NCBI RefSeq assembly: GCF_000332175.1
Contig: NZ_KB235910.1
Coordinates: forward strand, 798,278 to 862,277
DNA: 64,000 nucleotides
DNA from: Pseudanabaena sp. PCC 6802
GTDB taxonomy: Bacteria; Cyanobacteriota; Cyanobacteriia; Pseudanabaenales; Pseudanabaenaceae
Direction: 5' to 3'
The notes below the pieces were generated by a model. That model was not told the DNA's origin. It was given only the letters and a program-made list of their open reading frames with translations, and ran no database searches. The position numbers were made by a program, and so were the translations under genes. Positions 1 to 9,093 of the stretch are shown one piece after another (position 1 is the stretch's first letter; each line of letters starts with the position of its first letter).

Positions 1-470
1 AACCCGCCTGCTGTCAGCCATTGCCCTGAGATTAACCCAGTTGTAAAAGGAACGCCAAAGGTAAGCAGCCCAAATACGAGCGATCGCACGCCCAAGCGTT
101 GTAGGTTCTGCAAGTTCATCTGCAAACCTGCCAGCAGCATTATATAGAGCAGCCCTATCCTTTCTAAACCCTGGAGTAACGACTGCTGGTTCAGCACCTT
201 TAACAGCGCCGATCTTTCCGATGCGAGTATTTCACCTTTGTCAACCAGGGCAGATACTATAGTAGATGTGCCAGCCACGTCTCGATCCAATATTCCTAAG
301 ACGTTTTTGCCCAGGATGGTACCCAGGATAATTAGTACGACGAGGGGCGGTATTTTGAGGAAATTAGCGATAGGTGGCGCGATCGCAATAATCAATAGGA
401 TAACGCAAAAAATATAGACGGGGTCGTTAAGGGGCAGGGTGCCGATGGGAATAGCAGCTAGAGGGGGCAT
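1..470 (-). CDS. Cation:proton antiporter, N-terminal part (runs off the left edge)
   Basis: About 156 codons are visible, starting at the ATG complementary to 468-470. The protein is a string of hydrophobic helices (for example VYIFCVILLIIAIAPPIA, then PPLVVLIILGTILGKNVLGI), with GLLYIMLLAGLQMNLQNL further on. This pattern is typical of the CPA2 Na+/H+ or K+/H+ antiporter family (Kef/NapA type), which exchanges monovalent cations for protons across a membrane. A polar stretch of about 35 residues separates the second and third helices. The C-terminus lies outside the window, so a TrkA-N or USP domain cannot be checked. Family assignment is by resemblance; substrate is not inferable. Confidence 0.7.
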   Translation of the reverse strand, partial: MPPLAAIPIGTLPLNDPVYIFCVILLIIAIAPPIANFLKIPPLVVLIILGTILGKNVLGILDRDVAGTSTIVSALVDKGEILASERSALLKVLNQQSLLQGLERIGLLYIMLLAGLQMNLQNLQRLGVRSLVFGLLTFGVPFTTGLISGQWLTAGG

Positions 471-801
471 TTGTCAGTCTTTTACTCCAAGATAATTTCA
501 CAGAATTTTTAGGTTCAAGGCATAATTACCCTTACTGAGGATGCAGGGCGATCGAAATCGCTGTTAGCCTCAATCTTATAGTGCATTTTTAAGCTTTCTG
601 ATGATCTAAGTCACAGTTTTAATAACTCGCACTACGCGGGAATTAAACCCCTAACCCCTAACCCCTCCCCCTCAGGGAATTTGCGATCGCATTTCCTCAT
701 CCTTTACGACATGTATAGCCAGCCGTAGACAGATCTGTTAGGACAGGTGGTGTGGGGGCGCAGCCCCCACGCAGGGGGGGAACCCCTGCACCCAGTTCTA
801 A
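471..801. other. Intergenic stretch holding the left half of a repeat copy
   Basis: No gene is seen. It contains a short C-rich tandem (cccctaa repeated three times near 647-667), one HIP1-like site, and from about 714 the left half of a palindromic GC-rich repeat (family A here) that continues beyond the insertion sequence at 2292. The repeat contains a strong hairpin around 752-771 (gggggcgcagccccc). Confidence 0.6.
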
Positions 802-2285
802 CTGGAGTTTAGACTAAAAGGCAACAAGAAGCATCTCGCTAGATAGAAACTAGCGAGAGAGAGGATAAAAGGGAAGAAGTTGAGCTAAGCAGTTGCAGCG
901 GAAGCTTTTTTGAGGGGCTTGGCATAGCGTTTTTTGACAGTAGGATAACGAATCCGTTGGGTTCGTTTTTTCCCAAGAGGCCAACCTGGAGACTTACCGC
1001 GAGGTTTAGGGTCAGGGGAAGGAGAGCCAATCCTGACCAAAACTAAAGCAAAAGCATTTGCAACTCGACCAGGAGACAATTTAGTCATCGGTTTCTGCCA
1101 AGGCAGAGGAGAGTCTTGGACAAGTTCACGAGCGAGCCACAATTGCCAAGTAAGTAAAGGCATCAAGTCCGACCAAGTCTCCATCTGAGCAGGGGTAGAA
1201 AGCTGAGGGATTGTCCAATGGAGACGTTGACGCACCAAGCGATACCAATGCTCAATGGCAAATCTGCGCAGATATTTTTGCCATACCTCACTCAAGATTG
1301 GCTCGTCTTTAGCGACCCAAATCAACCACAGGGGTTTCGATTCAGGCATATCAAGACGTTCGACCAGAATGAGTGTAAAGGGATGGTCTGCGGCTTGCTT
1401 TAAGTGCAGGTTTGGCCATCGACGAATTTGCAATCGTCCCAGTTTAGGCTCTGCAATTGTGATGTCTGCTTGGGGAATAGACCAAGTGTCAGAGTCTTTG
1501 AGGCTAAATTTCTCTCCATGCTTATGGGGTCGCCCATGCCCCTCGTAATCCTTTGGGGCATGATACAGAACCCGGTTGGGGCGTAGCCTGAGCAGCTTGA
1601 TACACGGGATGTCTGCTGTTTGCTGCAAAAATGGTGCGCACCCATACTCGCCATCCCCCAGGAAAAGCACAGTCCCAGGAATTTCCGCACAAACCAAGCG
1701 TAACTGACTAGCGGCTTTCTGAATCGGGTTCTCGAAACTGGTGATCCGCTCATGCCGCAACGGTAAGGCAAAACTCCCTTCTGACTCTGGAATCCAGGCA
1801 ATTGTGCTGTATCCTTGCCCCACCGTAACAGGTTTGCTTCCTACTCCCGGTTGAGGTTGATGTTCGTAGGTGCGTTCTTGTAATGTCACCGCATAGGGAC
1901 GCGACCAGGCTGTATGGTCGCCCGCCAATATCGTCACCTCTGCTGCCGGCATTTGCTGTATGTATTGCTTCATCAAGTCTTCACGTGGAGGATGACTATC
2001 TTGCAGTGCTTCATAGATACTCGACCACTCCCTCCGAAATAATGGGCTTAACGAAAGTTCCACAAACGATGAAACACTCCGACTCGTCAGTACCGCATCC
2101 ATCAAGTCGAACAGCGCATCTCTCCCGTTCCCTATAATTTCGTACGTGTACTTGCGAAATTGCTCAAGTTTATCCAAACTAATCATGATGAAGCTGTTGA
2201 TTTTATAGTCTTTTCAGCTTCCATCATCAAGCGGTCAGTCTGCAATGGCTGGCTGCTTTTTACCACTTTTTAGTCTAAACTCCAG
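802..2285 (-). mobile_element. Insertion sequence with terminal inverted repeats and TTCTAA duplication
   Basis: The 1484-bp element is bounded by perfect 18-bp inverted repeats at 802-819 (starts CTGGAGTTTAGACT) and 2268-2285. It is flanked on both sides by TTCTAA (796-801 and 2286-2291), which reads as a 6-bp target duplication. It carries one transposase gene on the minus strand. Perfect ends, a duplication and an intact ORF suggest a recent insertion that may still be active. The family is DDE, IS4/IS701-like by length and layout. IS701 members normally make 4-bp duplications, so the exact family is open. Confidence 0.9.
885..2186 (-). CDS. DDE transposase of the insertion sequence
   Basis: The product has 433 residues. 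Likely catalytic acids are D90 (in TILAGDHTAW), D178 (in LFLGDGEYG) and E312 (in FAIEHWYRLVRQRLHW), the spacing expected of an IS4/IS701-type RNase H-fold transposase. The C-terminal 40 residues are very basic (KPRGKSPGW, KKRTQRIRYPTVKKRYAKPLKK), which suits DNA contact. It resembles a cyanobacterial transposase group of about 430 residues known in annotation pipelines as NF041680; this is from memory and was not searched. The reading frame is intact from ATG to stop and fills the element between its inverted repeats. Confidence 0.9.
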   Translation of the reverse strand: MISLDKLEQFRKYTYEIIGNGRDALFDLMDAVLTSRSVSSFVELSLSPLFRREWSSIYEALQDSHPPREDLMKQYIQQMPAAEVTILAGDHTAWSRPYAVTLQERTYEHQPQPGVGSKPVTVGQGYSTIAWIPESEGSFALPLRHERITSFENPIQKAASQLRLVCAEIPGTVLFLGDGEYGCAPFLQQTADIPCIKLLRLRPNRVLYHAPKDYEGHGRPHKHGEKFSLKDSDTWSIPQADITIAEPKLGRLQIRRWPNLHLKQAADHPFTLILVERLDMPESKPLWLIWVAKDEPILSEVWQKYLRRFAIEHWYRLVRQRLHWTIPQLSTPAQMETWSDLMPLLTWQLWLARELVQDSPLPWQKPMTKLSPGRVANAFALVLVRIGSPSPDPKPRGKSPGWPLGKKRTQRIRYPTVKKRYAKPLKKASAATA

Positions 2286-2384
2286 TTCTAAGCCTATTGG
2301 CTATAGCTATAACATCAACCCAAAGCGATCGAGAGCAGGGGTATCCCCCCTGCACCCCACCCCAAGCCTATAGCTATATCAAAA

Positions 2385-3248
2385 CTATTTTCGGCGAGCA
2401 GACGCAGCACGTAAAGATATGTCCAACTCCACTGCTGCCGCCATCCCAAAGAATAAAAAGGCGAAAATCCAGAACAGTTCGATCAACTCGCCACTTTGAT
2501 AGGGTTTAGCCTCGCTAGCAATGTTATTCAGATAATTAAAACCTAAATCTGCAATATACATCGATCCTCCCCCCATGCCTAAGAGTTGCCAAGAGCTGGC
2601 ATATTTACCGCCTCTAAATGCCTGGAATAAAATTGCAGCTACAACCAGCAAAAGGATATCCCCCAAAGCATAGACGATATACAAGTAAGTACCCAAATTT
2701 AATTCTACGGGTTGCCCATCTTTACCAGCTATAAATGTAACGAATCCTGCTACAGCTATACCAACAATCGCTACCACAGCCACAATTAACCATTGCCATA
2801 AACGCAAATTTATCCGCCTGCCAATTAACGACATCAACATCCCTAAGGACAGAAAAATGTAGGTTACTACGAAGAATGCATCAGCAAGTGAGGGAAAGGG
2901 ATTCTGCTTTGCAATCAGTTCTATATAGGCAAAAATCAGGTTGCCTATACCCCAGGAAATTACGCCAACGCCAATGCCCAGCCATACTATGCGATTGCCA
3001 ATAATCTTAGAGCTGCGAAAGTTACGCAAGCACAGAAATCCGGTAAGAGCGATCGGGATTGTCTGGAATACATAAATACCAATTCGATACCAATATGGGC
3101 GTACCAGTTCCTCTCCAGACTGTTCTGTGGGCAAGCCAAGGAACAGATAATATAAAATTGCTAGAATTGCCCAAGTGATACTTCCTAAAATTACATATTG
3201 GGTTGGTGGGAAGATAGATTTATAGTCTGAAGGGCTCGCTTTAGTCAT
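2385..3248 (-). CDS. Unknown membrane protein with about seven to eight helices
   Basis: I do not recognise a named family. The 287-residue protein has hydrophobic segments near residues 17-37, 57-73, 88-110, 124-142, 151-172, 184-207, 216-234 and 254-273. The layout recalls the multi-helix membrane sensor domains found at the N-termini of cyanobacterial signalling proteins, but no GGDEF, kinase or other output domain follows. The C-terminus is short and basic (RAASARRK). It is followed on the same strand, 30 bp upstream, by the gene at 3279-4205, so the two may be co-transcribed. Confidence 0.55.
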   Translation of the reverse strand: MTKASPSDYKSIFPPTQYVILGSITWAILAILYYLFLGLPTEQSGEELVRPYWYRIGIYVFQTIPIALTGFLCLRNFRSSKIIGNRIVWLGIGVGVISWGIGNLIFAYIELIAKQNPFPSLADAFFVVTYIFLSLGMLMSLIGRRINLRLWQWLIVAVVAIVGIAVAGFVTFIAGKDGQPVELNLGTYLYIVYALGDILLLVVAAILFQAFRGGKYASSWQLLGMGGGSMYIADLGFNYLNNIASEAKPYQSGELIELFWIFAFLFFGMAAAVELDISLRAASARRK

Positions 3249-3278
3249 ATTCAGCTATGCAGTTTCCTGTAATGGGTT

Positions 3279-4205
3279 TTACTTATACCAAATCTGGCCA
3301 TTAGGCATTTTTGTCAGCCAGGTTTGAAATATCTTTCTTGTATCCGGTGACATATCGGCAATAGTATTTTTAGACGCTTCTAAAAATGCCGTGCCGCCAA
3401 AGTGAGATTGGGCAATCTTATATAGATTGTTGAGAAAAAACAGGAGATGGTTATCGTTCCAAGTTGGAGTTGGACTATCCATCAGATCTTGAGTAGCCAG
3501 TAACCGCTCCAATGACTCTATAGTGTCAATTTGAGGAAACTTTTCTTTTTTGAGCGGTTTCATAATATCTAACTTGAATAAGTTGCCCTGATTTCTGCCG
3601 AAAAGGTCATTAATTTCAAGATATATAGCTCTTAATATCATTAAGCAAGCTTTAGTAACAATATGCTCGACAATTACCCCTTTTTGAGTTGCCTTACTTG
3701 CATCTATCTCTGGTAATTTAGGGATAATTGGTTCCATGCTTCTGCGAACTGGCTCAGGGCTTACTTGCTTTGGAGCCAATGGTTCTGGGGATACTTGCTT
3801 TGGGGCTAGTGGTTCTGGGGATACTTGCCTTGGGGCTAGTGGTTCTGGGGATACTTGCCTTGGGGATGATGGTTCTGGGGGCTTAGTAGCGATTATCTCT
3901 TTGCCGAGCGAAAATTTACCCCATACGCTATAACGTTTAATTTCTGGTTCTTCTAACAGAACGCATACCTTACCTTTGTTATCCACTAGATCTCGCCAAT
4001 AGGTTAAAGCCTCTTCCCGGTTTTCACCAAACATAGTCAACAGTCCAAATGTCTGGCGTTGATAAACGAGAACGGGAAGTTGCAGACCCTCTTTTTGTGG
4101 ATGAGGAACGTTAACGATCTCTACGTCCTGGCGGTTCAATATGAACATTGTTTCTTTTGATGGACTAGAACATGATGTTACCCCAGCCAACCACAATAAA
4201 CGCAA
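3279..4205 (-). CDS. Unknown protein with Pro-rich tandem repeats, possible lipoprotein
   Basis: No family is recognised. Three parts are visible: an N-terminal domain of about 110 residues, a tandem linker based on the 10-residue unit VSPEPLAPKQ (30-bp DNA repeats, about 3750-3870), and a C-terminal helical domain of about 140 residues. The start is uncertain. From the TTG at 4205 the protein begins MRLLWLAGVTSCSSPS, which looks like a short lipoprotein signal with a lipobox cysteine. Codons further upstream, open to 4241, add FTKLLVL and would make an even better signal but offer no normal start codon. The first ATG (4148) would give a cytoplasmic protein starting MFILNRQDVEIV. Confidence 0.55.
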   Translation of the reverse strand: MRLLWLAGVTSCSSPSKETMFILNRQDVEIVNVPHPQKEGLQLPVLVYQRQTFGLLTMFGENREEALTYWRDLVDNKGKVCVLLEEPEIKRYSVWGKFSLGKEIIATKPPEPSSPRQVSPEPLAPRQVSPEPLAPKQVSPEPLAPKQVSPEPVRRSMEPIIPKLPEIDASKATQKGVIVEHIVTKACLMILRAIYLEINDLFGRNQGNLFKLDIMKPLKKEKFPQIDTIESLERLLATQDLMDSPTPTWNDNHLLFFLNNLYKIAQSHFGGTAFLEASKNTIADMSPDTRKIFQTWLTKMPNGQIWYK

Positions 4206-4339
4206 AACTAAAAGTTTTGTAAAATTACGGCTAATATCCGTTTAATTTGAGAGCGCTCTGATTTTTGTGTAAATTGAGTCCTGAAGTACGTATTTACGCT
4301 GTTTCAGAGGCTCGATACACAAAATTTCGATCGGACCGT

Positions 4340-5917
4340 TTAATTTATACCCAAGAGTGGTAGGCAGAACTTGGGGACGGGGGAAATAACTAACAACATT
4401 AATGCCAGAGATAGAAATCCTATGGCATCATGCCAGTTATTCAACTCGGTTGCTTCGTCTAAGACAGGTGGCCTGTAACTATCGACTAGGAATAATACCA
4501 GCACAAACGCGCACAACCAAGAGCGGGCAACCAGAGATAGGGTTAAGAGCAACAACCGCGATATTTTGCCAATAGTTGCTACCCTACTTATGCCAAACAT
4601 CGCGTGGATCAGATGACCTCCTTCGAGCGTGCCTAGCGGTATCAAACCGATCGCCGAGATCGCAAGACCCAAGCAACCAGCTAAAGCTAATGGGTGCAGG
4701 TCAACAGCACCCGTACTAAACTTCCCCCATGCGATCGCTTGTGCCACAGTTGCCATCAAGATCGAACTTTTGAGATTAAAAGGTACCAGGTAAGCGGTTA
4801 AAAAATTGGATGGAGTTGCTGGCTGTACTGCGGAGTCAGATTGTAAGATACCCAAAACAAACAAGAATAGTGATAGCAAAAAGCCTGCCACACTTGGCAC
4901 GATCGCTAGATCGAATAGGGCGCGTCTGTGGGGAACAACGCTACGCAGCCAGGTTAAACTACCTAAGCAGCCAAAGCTGCCAACAAATGGAATGAAATGG
5001 GTGGGTGATATCTGCAATTGATACTGCTTTGCCACGCGATCGCGCGCGAGTTCGCGACAGCCAAAAATAGCAACAGCACCTAATAAGTACGCGATGCCAT
5101 CCTGCGTTAGTGCCATTGCATCAGCAAATATTTTCGCGAAGTCAAATGGTTCGGTGGCGACTGAAATTGTTAAATGCGTCCCGGTCCACAGCAATGTCAG
5201 GAGCGTAACCAACAGCAAAACTACGGATAAAGCGGATGATGACCCAGACCGCCCGCTCGCTCGATCTAGACTGGCACTAGGAATGAGTGCAAAGTAGTAG
5301 CGATCTTTGCTGCTATTGCTATCTGTGTCGGTCTCAGGATCTGAATCTGAGGAGTGAGTGTCGCGTTCTTGAAGTAATACCAAAAAGCGATCGCCAAACT
5401 TTTGCTGGATGTTATGGCAGATGGATTTATAGGCAATGGCGGTGGCAACTTCTCCGGATTTAAGTTTAGGTTTATAGCGCAGTTGTCCCTGACAGATTAT
5501 TGCCTGACTGTAGTACTTAATTGACTGCAAATAGAATACAGATAGAGGGAAGCAGTCTTTGAGCCTTGCTTCCTCACCTTTAGTTAGTTGTGTAGATGGA
5601 GAGGGCAGACTGGGTTTAATGCTAATATCCGTGGCGATCGCCGCAGCCAGAACTTCTTCATACGCTACATCTAGAGTTGACATTTCCGATCGCGCTAACC
5701 GGAAGTACATCCAGGTACAAATTAGGTATATAGAGATAAATAGAAATTGTGGCAGAGGTCGCTGACCCAGAATCTCCCATCCTACGAGCAAAATGGGTGC
5801 AAACAGCAAAATAACCCATAGGGGTACGGGCGACTTGACCCCACGCCGAATACTGAGATAGGCAGCAAAAATCCCCAGCCCCAACAGAGTTAGTAAATTA
5901 CCTACGCCAATTAACAT
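4340..5917 (-). CDS. Site-2-protease-like (EGY-type) membrane protein without HExxH
   Basis: The product has 525 residues. The N-terminal part contains a pair of helices and a soluble domain with GQLRYKPKLKSGEVATAIAY and FGDRFLVLLQ, features of the plant EGY and cyanobacterial M50 family. The membrane half has about seven helices and keeps the second metal-site region as GTLEGGHLIHAMFG (429-442), where active proteases usually have LDGG. The zinc motif expected near residue 288 is CRELARD: both histidines of HExxH are arginines (R288, R292), while E289 is kept. Plant EGY3 is a known member without the motif. I infer an inactive pseudoprotease, possibly a chaperone or inhibitor. It lies four bases downstream of fbp. 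Confidence 0.8.
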   Translation of the reverse strand: MLIGVGNLLTLLGLGIFAAYLSIRRGVKSPVPLWVILLFAPILLVGWEILGQRPLPQFLFISIYLICTWMYFRLARSEMSTLDVAYEEVLAAAIATDISIKPSLPSPSTQLTKGEEARLKDCFPLSVFYLQSIKYYSQAIICQGQLRYKPKLKSGEVATAIAYKSICHNIQQKFGDRFLVLLQERDTHSSDSDPETDTDSNSSKDRYYFALIPSASLDRASGRSGSSSALSVVLLLVTLLTLLWTGTHLTISVATEPFDFAKIFADAMALTQDGIAYLLGAVAIFGCRELARDRVAKQYQLQISPTHFIPFVGSFGCLGSLTWLRSVVPHRRALFDLAIVPSVAGFLLSLFLFVLGILQSDSAVQPATPSNFLTAYLVPFNLKSSILMATVAQAIAWGKFSTGAVDLHPLALAGCLGLAISAIGLIPLGTLEGGHLIHAMFGISRVATIGKISRLLLLTLSLVARSWLCAFVLVLFLVDSYRPPVLDEATELNNWHDAIGFLSLALMLLVISPVPKFCLPLLGIN

Positions 5918-5920
5918 GGG

Positions 5921-6973
5921 CTAGCCCACCGCTGCGATCGCATCTTTTTGACCAGTTAAGAACGATTCCACCAATGTAACATCATCAGGACTGCCAATAA
6001 TCAGGGGCGTACGAGCATGTAGCTTCTGCGGCACCACATCGAGAATGTCTTCTTTCCCAGTAATTGCCCGCCCGCCTGCTTGTGTCACCAGGTATGCCAA
6101 TGGAGCCGACTCATATAGCAGGCGCAGTTTTCCATCAGGGCGATCGATCGTGCCGGGATACAAAAACACGCCGCCCTGAAACAAGATGCGATGAATATCA
6201 GCTACTAGGGCACCGGAATAACGCCCGGAATAGCCAGGCTGGCGATGAATGTAGCGAATATAATCTCTCATGGACTCTTCCCACTGACAAAAATTACCCT
6301 CATTGATGCTGTAGGTAGACCCGTGCGCTGGAATGCGAAGGTTTTCCTGAGACAGAATAAACTCGCCGAGGCTAGGGTCTAAAGTAAAAGCATGTACGCC
6401 TTTGCCAACGGAATAAGCAAGCATTGTACTGGAACCATACAGTATGTAGCCTGCCGCAATCTGTTTGTGACCGTTTTGGAGCAAGTCTTTTGCGTCGCCC
6501 TCATCGAATCCTTCTTGCTGGCGGACTGAGAAAATCGATCCTACGGCTAGATTAGAATCGATGTTGCTAGAACCATCAATTGGATCGAACAGGAGAGTAT
6601 AGCGTCCAATGGGGCAATTCTCGGGGATATAGTACGGTTTTTCCATCTCCTCTGATGCTAACCGACAAACCAGGCCACTTTGCTCAAAGGCACGAATAAA
6701 CACGCGGTTAGCATATTGATCCATCTTCTTCACTGCTTCGCCCTGCACGTTGACTTCACCCGTCACGCCCAAAGCATCTTCCACTAAACCGGCACGGCTC
6801 AGGTGCCGAGAAATCATTTTGCCCGCTAAACCTATACGACCCATCAGCGCGCTCAAGTCGTAGGCATCGGGGGAGTAGGAACCAAGATGCGAGAGTACGT
6901 GTCGTGAGAGCGTAGTAAAGTCACGACTTAGAGCGGTTTCTTGCGCGGCATTGAGTTGGATATGTTCTGTCAT
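5921..6973 (-). CDS. fbp: Class I fructose-1,6-bisphosphatase
   Basis: The enzyme hydrolyses fructose 1,6-bisphosphate to fructose 6-phosphate in the Calvin cycle and gluconeogenesis. The 350-residue length is normal for cyanobacterial class I enzymes. The metal-binding motif [13 protein letters not shown] (127-139) and the substrate-binding segment [15 protein letters not shown] near the C-terminus are intact, as is ASEEME (106-111). Cyanobacteria also have a bifunctional FBPase/SBPase of a different class; this is not it. The start ATG (6971-6973) follows GGTTCCTCAAAT-like sequence without an obvious strong ribosome site. The gene is upstream of the M50-like gene on the same strand. Confidence 0.97.
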   Translation of the reverse strand: MTEHIQLNAAQETALSRDFTTLSRHVLSHLGSYSPDAYDLSALMGRIGLAGKMISRHLSRAGLVEDALGVTGEVNVQGEAVKKMDQYANRVFIRAFEQSGLVCRLASEEMEKPYYIPENCPIGRYTLLFDPIDGSSNIDSNLAVGSIFSVRQQEGFDEGDAKDLLQNGHKQIAAGYILYGSSTMLAYSVGKGVHAFTLDPSLGEFILSQENLRIPAHGSTYSINEGNFCQWEESMRDYIRYIHRQPGYSGRYSGALVADIHRILFQGGVFLYPGTIDRPDGKLRLLYESAPLAYLVTQAGGRAITGKEDILDVVPQKLHARTPLIIGSPDDVTLVESFLTGQKDAIAAVG

Positions 6974-7063
6974 AGCAGTATTGGTTCCTCAAATCTTGCG
7001 ATGCCTGATAACTCCAGTTTACCCGCAAACTCAAGAAGAGGTCTGCCTTAAGCAAACAAACAA

Positions 7064-7086
7064 AAAGCAGGCATAGCGCCTGCTTT
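7064..7086 (-). terminator. Rho-independent terminator after petA
   Basis: A perfect 9-bp stem (AAAGCAGGC / GCCTGCTTT) with a 5-base loop is followed on the minus strand by a T-rich run (TTGTTTGTTTG). It lies 30 bp after the petA stop and most likely ends the petC-petA transcript. Confidence 0.85.
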
Positions 7087-7115
7087 ATACCAAAAAACCT
7101 GAAAAATATAGAAAA

Positions 7116-8069
7116 TTAGAACTTCATTTCTACTGCTTGTACTTTTTCTACCTGCTTCTTCTTCAGAACCAGCATGATTTGAGAAAGGATTACAGAAGCA
7201 AAGAAGGCAAGCAACCATTGTATGCGCCTGGGATCTTGCAAGACAATCTCGCCATCTTCTTGTCCGAATCCTCCCACGTTGGGGTTCATGGTTAGAGCCT
7301 CACCAGCCTTAACTTCCTGTCCTTCAGTTACAATTATCTCTGGGCCAGCTGGAATATTTTCCGTGGCAACTTTCCCATCATCGGACTTAATCGTGACGGT
7401 GTAGCCGCCATAGATGCCCTCGTCTTCATTTACAGGAATTTCGGCAATCTGACTGATTCTGCCAGCAATTGGTGCCGCAAATTGGTTATTGTTGCTCTTT
7501 TGCCCTGTGGGGTAAACCTGGCCGCGACCGCGATTACCACCAGCATATACGGGATATTTGAGGAAATGTACGTTCTTGTCGGTCGCTGGATCGGGCGACA
7601 GGACTGGGAAGACAATCTCAGAATATTCGTCGCCGGATATAGGCCCAACAATGACAATATTTTCCTGTTCGTCACTGTAGGGTTGGTAGAAAAGATCTTG
7701 AGTCTTTTCCTTAAGCTCTTCGGGAATGCGATCTTCAGGAGCGATTTTAAAGCCTTCCGGTAGCATGAGAACGGCACCAATATTCAGCCCTGCCTTAGTA
7801 CCATCTGCGGTTACCTGCTGTTTACTGTGGTCGTAGGGAATCTTAACTACGGCCTCAAATACGGTGTTAGGTTCTACCGCCTGCGGTATTTCCAATTCAA
7901 TTGGTTTCTGTGCCAGGTGACAGTTGGCGCAGACAACTCTACCCGTAGCTTCTCGGGGATTTTTATATGCTTCTTGGGCAAAATAAGGGTAAGCCTGTGC
8001 TGGGGATGCAAACAGTCCATTTAGCAGGAGGACTAGAGCTGCTAGCCCAGCTAATAAAGTTTTCTTCAT
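7116..8069 (-). CDS. petA: Apocytochrome f
   Basis: Cytochrome f is the c-type haem subunit of the cytochrome b6f complex, on the lumenal side of the thylakoid membrane. It passes electrons from the Rieske protein to plastocyanin or cytochrome c6. The 317-residue precursor has a signal peptide ending AQA, so the mature protein starts at Y27, whose amino group is the axial haem ligand. The haem site is CANCH (47-51). A single C-terminal helix ([18 protein letters not shown]) anchors it, followed by a short basic tail. It lies downstream of petC in the usual cyanobacterial order, with a 206-bp spacer. Confidence 0.98.
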   Translation of the reverse strand: MKKTLLAGLAALVLLLNGLFASPAQAYPYFAQEAYKNPREATGRVVCANCHLAQKPIELEIPQAVEPNTVFEAVVKIPYDHSKQQVTADGTKAGLNIGAVLMLPEGFKIAPEDRIPEELKEKTQDLFYQPYSDEQENIVIVGPISGDEYSEIVFPVLSPDPATDKNVHFLKYPVYAGGNRGRGQVYPTGQKSNNNQFAAPIAGRISQIAEIPVNEDEGIYGGYTVTIKSDDGKVATENIPAGPEIIVTEGQEVKAGEALTMNPNVGGFGQEDGEIVLQDPRRIQWLLAFFASVILSQIMLVLKKKQVEKVQAVEMKF

Positions 8070-8275
8070 TTACTTTTAATGGTATTGCGAGATATAAGAA
8101 GTGCAAAGAGATATTGAATCTATTAGTCGTCCACTCGTCATTTATTTGTCATATGCGCGCTGCGACTAACAGCTATAACGTTTTAATTAACGTTGCAAGA
8201 ATGGGGCGATTGGCTTTGTCAGGCAAGCTAACGCAACTGCAAAACATACACGAAATATGCGGTGTCGATCGCAGC

Positions 8276-8815
8276 TTAAGCCCACCAGGGATCTTCACCA
8301 GTGCGGAAATCAGTTTCAGTCCAGGGCGTGAACTGTACCTTATCATCCTCAACCTGAGCGTGTACTAGAGCCAAAGATAAAGGTGCGGGGCCGCGTACTA
8401 CTTTACCTTCATTGTTGTATTGAGAACCATGACAAGGACACATAAACTTGTTTTCCGCCACATTCCAGGGCACAACGCAACCTAAGTGCGTGCAAACTGC
8501 ATTAATGCCAAAGGAAGCAATTTCTTTGTTATCAGTGACGACAATGTAAGTGGGATCGCCCTTCAAGCCCTGAGCCAGGGTGCGATCGCCAGGTTGATGC
8601 TCTGCTAAAAATCGGGAAGCAACCACATCATTACCCAGGGCATCTTTGGCAGTAACACCGCCACCACTGCCACCACTAGAGGGTGGGACAAAGTATTGCA
8701 CTACAGGATAAAGTGCGCCTAATACCGTGACACCGACTGCGCCGCCTGTTAAAAGGTTCATGAATTGGCGACGACCCATGCTGGGCACATCACCAGATAC
8801 GGAAGCTTGACTCAT
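8276..8815 (-). CDS. petC: Cytochrome b6f complex Rieske iron-sulfur protein
   Basis: This subunit carries electrons from plastoquinol to cytochrome f. The 179-residue protein has an N-terminal helix (about 21-43) preceded by GRRQFM, the twin-arginine context typical of Rieske proteins. The [2Fe-2S] ligands are C108 and H110 in CTHLGC and C126 and H129 in CPCHGS; C113 and C128 form the disulfide. A glycine-rich hinge (SSGGSGGG, 46-53) follows the helix, as expected for the mobile head. It is the first gene of petC-petA and is transcribed away from the kinase gene at 9094. Confidence 0.98.
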   Translation of the reverse strand: MSQASVSGDVPSMGRRQFMNLLTGGAVGVTVLGALYPVVQYFVPPSSGGSGGGVTAKDALGNDVVASRFLAEHQPGDRTLAQGLKGDPTYIVVTDNKEIASFGINAVCTHLGCVVPWNVAENKFMCPCHGSQYNNEGKVVRGPAPLSLALVHAQVEDDKVQFTPWTETDFRTGEDPWWA

Positions 8816-9093
8816 ACTCGTACGTTATATCCTCGCTCTATAGTGTAATGATCTCTGGAAGCTAGCCATTTGCGACGCGCTCGCGATCAATATTACAATT
8901 TGTATACTGAATCTTAACTATCATATCGAGAATCAAGTCAGTTCTTCGTAGTTAATTTGCAACGAAATGTTAACAAACCAGATCGCCGCAAGCACGTGCG
9001 TGCAATCTAGTGCGATATACAGTTAAGTGAATTGGCAAACAAGCAGAATTAGACTGGACTTTAGGAATATATTCACATTGTTATATCGTTGCT

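Larger units (their letters stand above)
714..2310. repeat. Family A palindromic repeat, split by an insertion sequence
   Basis: Segments 714-801 and 2292-2310 form one repeat when the insertion sequence and one copy of its TTCTAA duplication are removed. The reconstructed unit runs from tatagcc...acagatctgt through a GC-rich hairpin to aagcctattggctatagcta. A second copy in the opposite orientation is at 47248-47385. A further partial piece of similar sequence (caggggtatccccc, aagcctatagctata) lies at about 2335-2376. Confidence 0.75.

Noticed and set aside
839-1030. Open frame at the end of the insertion sequence
   Set aside because: It lies across the transposase 3' end in another frame and has low-complexity Leu/Ser content.
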